The translations under genes were made by a program, and so were the position numbers. This document shows, one piece after another, positions 4,689 through 8,558 of a stretch of 8,558 nucleotides of DNA (position 1 is its first letter; every line of letters begins with the position of its first letter). Location of the stretch: the NCBI GenBank assembly GCA_000433515.1, contig FR891189.1, forward strand, positions 24,543 through 33,100, given 5' to 3'. The notes below the pieces were generated by a model, which was not told the DNA's origin, searched no databases, and saw only the letters and a list, made by a program, of their open reading frames with translations. This DNA comes from Candidatus Colimorpha enterica. Its GTDB lineage: Bacteria; Bacillota; Clostridia; Oscillospirales; CAG-272.

Positions 4689-5241
4689 AGCGCTGTCCCT
4701 CCTGCTCCGGCAGAGCCTTGCGGGGCGGTATTCCCTCTCGCTTTTCGATGTCCGGAAAACCGTTACCGGCGGCAGAGCGATCATCAACAGCATCAGCGAA
4801 TACGAAAAAACCACCGGCGAAAGACTGAGCTCCCGTCCGGAGGGCTTCACAGTAAAAAGCGGCAGTCTGTCGCTGATATTCTACGACGACAGAATACAGT
4901 CACGGGAGCGGATAAACTGGACGCTTGCCCACGAGCTCGGTCATGTCTGCCTCCGCCACACCTCCGACGGCAAACGCGAGGAAAGCGAGGCAAACCGCTT
5001 CGCCGCCGCATTTCTGATGCCGGAGGATGTCCTCCGTTTCCTCGACTGTTCCCTCGGCAGAGAGCTTACCCCGACCGAAATGACACACTATTTCCCCGTT
5101 TCCCTCACCGCCGCAAAAAGGCGCAGATATTCCCTCCCGTCAGACGGCACCGCCCCGACACCGGAAGGCATCGAGCTTGTCAGAAGGCTGTTCGGCAGCG
5201 GCTACGGCTCCGAAACCGCAATTTCACATCTCATAATATGA
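4663..5241 (+). CDS. ImmA/IrrE-family zinc protease (anti-repressor)
   Basis: The 192-residue product has the zinc motif HELGH at residues 90-94 and the downstream glutamate in EANRFAAAFLMP (109-120), the three ligands of ImmA/IrrE (DUF955) metallopeptidases. The FYDDRIQSRERINWTLAHE strand and helix lead into it, and MTHYFPVSLTAAKRRRYSL (139-157) is the usual C-terminal helical region. All catalytic residues are present, so it is likely active. ImmA cleaves the ImmR repressor of ICEBs1, and IrrE/PprI cleaves the DdrO repressor in Deinococcus; the adjacent Xre protein is thus the likely substrate. The gene starts 26 bases inside the repressor gene with only a weak binding site (GACCGG), which implies coupled translation. 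No sensor or signal domain is fused, so the trigger is unknown. A terminator follows the stop codon directly. Confidence 0.88.
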   Translation: MTNRKIAAEALSLLLRQSLAGRYSLSLFDVRKTVTGGRAIINSISEYEKTTGERLSSRPEGFTVKSGSLSLIFYDDRIQSRERINWTLAHELGHVCLRHTSDGKREESEANRFAAAFLMPEDVLRFLDCSLGRELTPTEMTHYFPVSLTAAKRRRYSLPSDGTAPTPEGIELVRRLFGSGYGSETAISHLII

Positions 5242-5242
5242 A

Positions 5243-5281
5243 AAACTCTCCCGCACCGCCCGGTACGGGAGAGTTTATTTT
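5243..5281. terminator. Bidirectional terminator between the protease gene and the kinase gene
   Basis: AAACTCTCCCG (5243-5253) pairs perfectly with CGGGAGAGTTT (5266-5276), and ACC/GGT pair inside. The plus strand continues with TTTATTTTA and the minus strand ends in five T residues, so it can close both the rightward repressor-protease transcript and the leftward two-component operon. Confidence 0.9.
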
Positions 5282-5286
5282 ATAAT

Positions 5287-6783
5287 TCAGTCCGCGCCGT
5301 TCCCGGCGGGCTTGGCAAATGCCTTTTTCACCTGACCGTCAGAGGCTTTTTTCAGGGTGAAAACAAACTCGCAGTACTCACCGTATTTGCTCTTTACCCA
5401 GATCTCCTCGTTGTGCGCGTCGATTATCGACTTCGCAATGTACAGCCCCAGTCCGGTGCCGGTCTTGTCAAGTCCGCGGCTCTTGTCGCCCTTGTAGAAA
5501 CGCTCAAAGACGTGCGGAACGTCCTCCGCCTTGATGCCCTCACCCTCGTTGTAGACCGAGACAAAGACCTTTTTCTCGCGCTCGATTATCCTGATACGGT
5601 ACTTTCCGCCGTCGCGCGAGAACTTGACCGCGTTGTCGCAGATGTTGTAAAGTATCTGATAGATAGCGTCGCGGTCAGCCCAGACGTACATATTTTCATT
5701 GTCCGTCTCAAATTCCACGTCCAGCTTCTTCCTGTCGATCTTCTGCTCGAAAGACAAAAGTATCACCCGCGCCATCTCGCAGATATCAAATGCCTTCATA
5801 GTGAACTTTCTGTCGCCCGCCTGAATCCTTGACACGTCAAGCAGCGCCGCCACAAGCCGCGACAGCCGCCTCACCTCGTCGCCGATCATCCGCAGATAGT
5901 ACTCATGCTTCTCCGGCGGAATTGTCCCGTCAAGCAGCGCATCGATGAATCCGGATATCGTCGTCATCGGCGTGCGCAGATCGTGCGAAACATTCGACAG
6001 GAAGGTGCTGCGCATATTCTCAAGGTCGGCAAGCGAGCTTGCCATGTTGTTGAAAGCGACAGCCAGCTCCGATATCTCGTCGTGACCGGTGACCGGAACC
6101 CTGACATCGAATTTCCCGGCAGCAAACGACTTTGCCGCCTTCCCCATCTCCTTTATCGGCGAGACGATGCGCTCGGTTATGAAATACACGGCAATAAGGG
6201 TGGCAAGCAGCACCCACAGGCAGGTCATGATTATCGTCTTTATGGTCGTTTCCATCAGCTGGTTCAGACTGCTCGACGTTGTGCAGGCAAAAACCGCCCC
6301 GACCTGAATGCCGTTTTTGTAAACCGGAACGCCGAGAATGCTTCTTCTCACGGTCAGAACGCCGTCAAGATCGCCATCTCCGGTGTACCCGCTGCCCCCG
6401 ACGGCTGTCATGACGTCAGCCGGAACCTTTTTCGAACCGAATTCCGGATCGGCAAAGCCCATGAAGGCAAGAATGTTTCCGTCGTTGTCGGTCAGAAAGA
6501 GCGAAACGTCCTCGTCCATATACCGCGTCATGACGGTGAAATATGCCCCGACCTCGTTGGAGTTGACGGTCAGATAGTCCCGCATCGTGTCGGTGCCGGT
6601 ATAATCCATCCGCTTCTGAACAAGCGTGCGGACAGCCTCTGCCGTGCTTGTCAGCCTGTCCCGGCTGGCATCGGAGTAGTAATTGACCATCATCGTGCTG
6701 ATTACCGACGCGAGCATTATGAAGCTGGCGATTATTATCAGCATGAAGGTCGTCATGTATTTTGTAAAAATACTCTTGAACAT
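5287..6783 (-). CDS. Membrane sensor histidine kinase
   Basis: The product has 498 residues. The first membrane segment (about 11-33) and the second (182-203) enclose an external domain of some 145 residues whose pattern, including VSLFLTDNDGNILAF (93-107) and VYKNGIQVGAVFACT (154-168), resembles a PAS-like Cache (PDC) sensor. A HAMP linker (204-257) leads to the HisKA helix SNVSHDLRTPMTT with the phosphorylated His at 267. The ATPase domain shows the N box YNICDNAVKFS (379-389), NEGEGI as the G1 box (412-417), VFERFYKGD (425-433) and GTGLGLYIAKSI (442-453). All catalytic parts are intact. GGAGG lies five bases before the ATG. It follows its response regulator in the same operon after 75 bases. 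The ligand is unknown; the class is that of PhoR/VicK-like envelope sensors. Confidence 0.93.
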   Translation of the reverse strand: MFKSIFTKYMTTFMLIIIASFIMLASVISTMMVNYYSDASRDRLTSTAEAVRTLVQKRMDYTGTDTMRDYLTVNSNEVGAYFTVMTRYMDEDVSLFLTDNDGNILAFMGFADPEFGSKKVPADVMTAVGGSGYTGDGDLDGVLTVRRSILGVPVYKNGIQVGAVFACTTSSSLNQLMETTIKTIIMTCLWVLLATLIAVYFITERIVSPIKEMGKAAKSFAAGKFDVRVPVTGHDEISELAVAFNNMASSLADLENMRSTFLSNVSHDLRTPMTTISGFIDALLDGTIPPEKHEYYLRMIGDEVRRLSRLVAALLDVSRIQAGDRKFTMKAFDICEMARVILLSFEQKIDRKKLDVEFETDNENMYVWADRDAIYQILYNICDNAVKFSRDGGKYRIRIIEREKKVFVSVYNEGEGIKAEDVPHVFERFYKGDKSRGLDKTGTGLGLYIAKSIIDAHNEEIWVKSKYGEYCEFVFTLKKASDGQVKKAFAKPAGNGAD

Positions 6784-6803
6784 CGGTTCCTCCGTAATGT
6801 CCT

Positions 6804-6837
6804 TATGGGGCTGACCCCGAACAGTGCCAGCCCCATA
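6804..6837 (-). promoter_or_regulatory. Intercistronic hairpin between response regulator and kinase
   Basis: TATGGGGCTG (6804-6813) and CAGCCCCATA (6828-6837) form a perfect 10-bp stem with a 14-base loop. A rival stem GGGG (6807-6810) with CCCC (6815-6818) overlaps the same bases. No T run follows in the direction of transcription, so it is not a simple terminator. It may protect or process the regulator mRNA, or set the ratio of regulator to kinase. Confidence 0.55.
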
Positions 6838-6858
6838 TTATGCCAGAATGTCAGATCG

Positions 6859-7548
6859 TTACGGAAGCAGCTCGAACTTGTAGCCTACGCCCCAGACCGT
6901 TTTGAGCACCCACTTGTCGGAGACGCCCTCCAGCTTCTCGCGCAGACGCTTTACGTGAACGTCAACGGTTCTTGAGTCTCCTAGGTAATCAAAGCCCCAG
7001 ACCTTGTCAAGCAGCTGATCCCTCGTAAAGACGCGGTTGTAGTTTGACGCAAGGAAGTAGAGCAGCTCCAGCTCCTTCGGGGGAATATCGACAGGCTTGC
7101 CCCTCAGCTTCAGCTCGTACTTCTGACGGCTGATCTCGATGTTGTCGAACTTGATAGCCTCGTCGTCGCTCTGATTGTTGTGAGCGGAGGAGCGGCGGAG
7201 GACAGCCTTCACGCGTGCCGAAAGCTCCTTCATGTCAAAGGGCTTGACAACGAAATCGTCGGCTCCCAGCTCAAGCCCGAGAACCTTGTCGAAAACATCG
7301 CCCTTTGCGGTTATCATGATGACCGGCTTTGAGGAGATCTCGCGGATCTCGCGGCAGACCTGCCAGCCGTCCTTTTTCGGGAGCATAATGTCGAGGAGGA
7401 CAAGATCCGGCTCATACATCTTGAAATAGTTGATGCCCTCAACTCCGTCTCCGGCAGTCTTTACCTCGTAGCCCTCTTTTTCGAAATATATCTTGAGAAG
7501 GTCGCAGATACCGGTTTCGTCATCGACCACAAGAATTTTTGTACCCAT
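6859..7548 (-). CDS. OmpR/PhoB-family response regulator
   Basis: The 229-residue product has a receiver domain with the acidic pair D9-D10, the phosphorylated D53 in LVLLDIMLPKKDG, T80 and K102 (VVKPFD), and a C-terminal winged-helix DNA-binding domain (about 130-227) with LPPKE-type PPKELELLYFLA and the recognition-helix region GDSRTVDVHVKRLREKLE. It should bind direct repeats as a dimer once phosphorylated by the kinase encoded just downstream. The ATG at 7548 was chosen over longer frames because MGTKILVVDDE is the canonical start and AAAGAGG lies seven bases upstream. The regulator comes first in the operon. The promoter was not located with confidence; an AT-rich dyad lies in the leader (7587-7604) and may be a site of control. 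Confidence 0.94.
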   Translation of the reverse strand: MGTKILVVDDETGICDLLKIYFEKEGYEVKTAGDGVEGINYFKMYEPDLVLLDIMLPKKDGWQVCREIREISSKPVIMITAKGDVFDKVLGLELGADDFVVKPFDMKELSARVKAVLRRSSAHNNQSDDEAIKFDNIEISRQKYELKLRGKPVDIPPKELELLYFLASNYNRVFTRDQLLDKVWGFDYLGDSRTVDVHVKRLREKLEGVSDKWVLKTVWGVGYKFELLP

Positions 7549-7586
7549 AAGATTACCTCTTTCCGGCGCAAAGCCAATTGTTAAGT

Positions 7587-7604
7587 TAGTTATTTTTTTA
7601 ACTA
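7587..7604. repeat. AT-rich inverted repeat in the leader of the response regulator gene
   Basis: TAGTTA (7587-7592) and TAACTA (7599-7604) are perfect arms around six T residues. The repeat lies about 40 bp upstream of the regulator ATG. It could be an operator, but in such AT-rich DNA a dyad of this length may be chance. Confidence 0.35.
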
Positions 7605-7815
7605 TATTCATAATATCATATCTGCACCGGCAATGTGTGAATTTGAGGTTAATTATTTTCGTTTATTTGTTTAACAGAATGCATCCGGAACACGGTCCTC
7701 CCATGAGACTGCACGCAGCAAACGGCAAACGGTAATTCCGGCGCGGCTCCGAGGGCACTTTACCCGGATTTTACCGTACCGCGCAAAACATTTTCGCTTC
7801 CGTAACGAATATTTT

Positions 7816-7825
7816 TCCGTACGGA
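7816..7825. promoter_or_regulatory. TCCGTACGGA palindrome upstream of the phosphatase promoter
   Basis: This perfect 10-bp palindrome ends two bases before the -35 hexamer of the phosphatase promoter, a place often used by regulators. No binding protein can be named from the sequence. Confidence 0.3.
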
Positions 7826-7827
7826 TA

Positions 7828-7856
7828 TAGACTTTTTAACACAGGAATGATATAAT
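7828..7856 (+). promoter_or_regulatory. Sigma-A promoter of the HAD phosphatase gene
   Basis: TAGACT (7828-7833, four of six) and a perfect TATAAT (7851-7856) are separated by 17 bp. Transcription from about 7863 gives a leader of some 26 bases, which supports the ATG at 7889 over an in-frame ATG at 7865 that would be practically leaderless. Confidence 0.7.
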
Positions 7857-7888
7857 ATCGGTATATGAACAGAAAAGAGGACGATAAC

Positions 7889-8558
7889 ATGAATACCGTT
7901 TCCGACAGAATAGACTTCAATGCCAAAAAAGGCTTCATCTGCGATATGGACGGCGTGATATATCACGGCAACAGGATACTGCCCGGTGCCGCGGAATTCA
8001 TAGAGTGGCTTCACAGCGAGAACAAGGAATACCTGTTCCTGACAAACAACAGCGGCTACACCCCGCGGGAGCTCAATCAGAAGCTGACGCGCCTCGGACT
8101 TGACGTTCCGGAGAAGCATTTCTACACAAGCGCCCTTGCAACCGCGGCATTTCTCAAGGAACAGGCGCCGGGATGCTCGGTCTTTGCGATAGGCGAGGCG
8201 GGGCTGCTCAACGCACTGTACGACGCGGGTATCACGATGAACGACATGAATCCCGATTACGTTGTTGTCGGAGAGGGACGGTCGTACTCGCTCGACACGC
8301 TTACAAAGGCGACAAACCTTGTCATGGCGGGAGCAAAGCTCATCGGAGCGAACTCCGACGTTTCAGGACCGATCGAAAGCGGAATTGCCCCTGCCTGCCG
8401 CGCCCTCATCTCGCCGATAGAAATGGCGACCGGCACGCGGGCGTATTTCTGCGGAAAGCCCAACCCGCTCATGATGCGCACCGGTCTCCGCCTTCTTAAC
8501 TGCCACTCCGCAGAGGCGGTGATGGTCGGCGACAGAATGGATACCGACGTCATCTCCG
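7889..8558 (+). CDS. HAD-superfamily IIA phosphatase, NagD-like (3' end outside window)
   Basis: The first 223 residues are present; NagD-type proteins usually have 250-270, so most of it is here. Motif I is FICDMDGVIYHG with the nucleophile D19 and acid D21, motif II is LTNNSG (T52), the motif III lysine is in FCGKPNP (K190), and motif IV is MVGDRMDTD (D215, D220). The stretch between, with ANSDVSGPIESG, is the type IIA cap that decides the substrate. Family members hydrolyse phosphoglycolate, nucleoside monophosphates, p-nitrophenyl phosphate or sugar phosphates, so the substrate stays open. The gene starts at the ATG with AAAGAGGA eight bases upstream; an in-frame ATG at 7865 has no ribosome binding site and coincides with the expected transcript start. 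It has its own promoter and appears unrelated to the two-component operon on the other strand. Confidence 0.9.
   Translation, partial: MNTVSDRIDFNAKKGFICDMDGVIYHGNRILPGAAEFIEWLHSENKEYLFLTNNSGYTPRELNQKLTRLGLDVPEKHFYTSALATAAFLKEQAPGCSVFAIGEAGLLNALYDAGITMNDMNPDYVVVGEGRSYSLDTLTKATNLVMAGAKLIGANSDVSGPIESGIAPACRALISPIEMATGTRAYFCGKPNPLMMRTGLRLLNCHSAEAVMVGDRMDTDVIS

Larger units (their letters stand above)
7549..7888. other. Divergent intergenic region, no gene seen
   Basis: These 340 bases separate the leftward two-component operon from the rightward phosphatase gene. The left half (7575-7680) is AT-rich with many TTAA/TTAAC steps, and should hold the operon promoter; -35-like and -10-like pairs exist (for example TTGCCG on the minus strand at 7627-7632) but none has good spacing. 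The middle (7681-7800) is GC-richer and shows only very short open frames without ribosome binding sites. The right end holds the phosphatase promoter and a TCCGTACGGA palindrome. I see no RNA gene or riboswitch signature. Confidence 0.55.

Noticed and set aside
5905..6975. Plus-strand frame of 356 codons opposite the histidine kinase and response regulator
   Set aside because: It runs through both genes of the two-component operon and their intergenic hairpin, its product shows no domain, and the minus strand encodes intact kinase and regulator motifs.
7661..7704. Minus-strand short frame encoding a 13-residue peptide with a CSGC core
   Set aside because: It has no ribosome binding site, no precursor-like leader and no modifying enzyme nearby, so a peptide product cannot be supported.
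1..8558. CRISPR arrays, tRNA or rRNA genes, insertion sequences
   Set aside because: No regularly spaced repeats, no cloverleaf or rRNA signatures, and no transposase or terminal inverted repeats were seen.

Overview
The window looks like a chromosomal segment of an endospore-forming Firmicute, probably an anaerobic gut clostridium of the Oscillospiraceae/Ruminococcaceae type. The reasons are a spmA-spmB pair, an AbrB/SpoVT-type regulator with a zinc-knuckle tail, a feoB start, strong GGAGG-type ribosome binding sites, sigma-A promoters with 17-bp spacers, and roughly balanced base composition by eye. This placement comes from gene content only; no database search was possible.

Layout, left to right: the 5' end of feoB (minus, cut by the window edge); an AT-rich divergent spacer; a tiny Ser/Ala/Asn-rich lipoprotein gene (plus) with a terminator; a DUF368/PopT-type undecaprenyl-phosphate transporter (plus) with its own promoter; a 22-bp hairpin terminator shared with a convergent AbrB-like/zinc-ribbon regulator (minus); then, divergent from it, the overlapping spmA-spmB genes (plus). 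Next comes a three-gene regulatory cassette (3673-5241): a phage-type sigma-region-4-like protein on the minus strand, and an Xre/CI-type repressor overlapping an ImmA/IrrE zinc protease on the plus strand. A bidirectional terminator separates this from an OmpR-family response regulator and its histidine kinase (minus strand, regulator first). The window ends in the 5' part of a NagD-like HAD phosphatase (plus).

The most interesting part is the control region of the cassette (about 4155-4328). It carries two perfect-consensus sigma-A promoters (each TTGACA-17-TATAAT) that point toward each other, so their transcripts overlap. Three dyads of the form TTCCG-N6-CGGAA (one with a single mismatch) lie there: one exactly inside the spacer of the leftward promoter, one just before the repressor ribosome binding site, and one upstream of the rightward promoter. 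With the adjacent repressor-protease pair this resembles the decision switch of a temperate phage or an ICEBs1-type element. No integrase, excisionase or structural gene is visible, and core-type genes lie on both sides. I infer a stranded or domesticated lysogeny-type switch whose output is a sigma-like activator.
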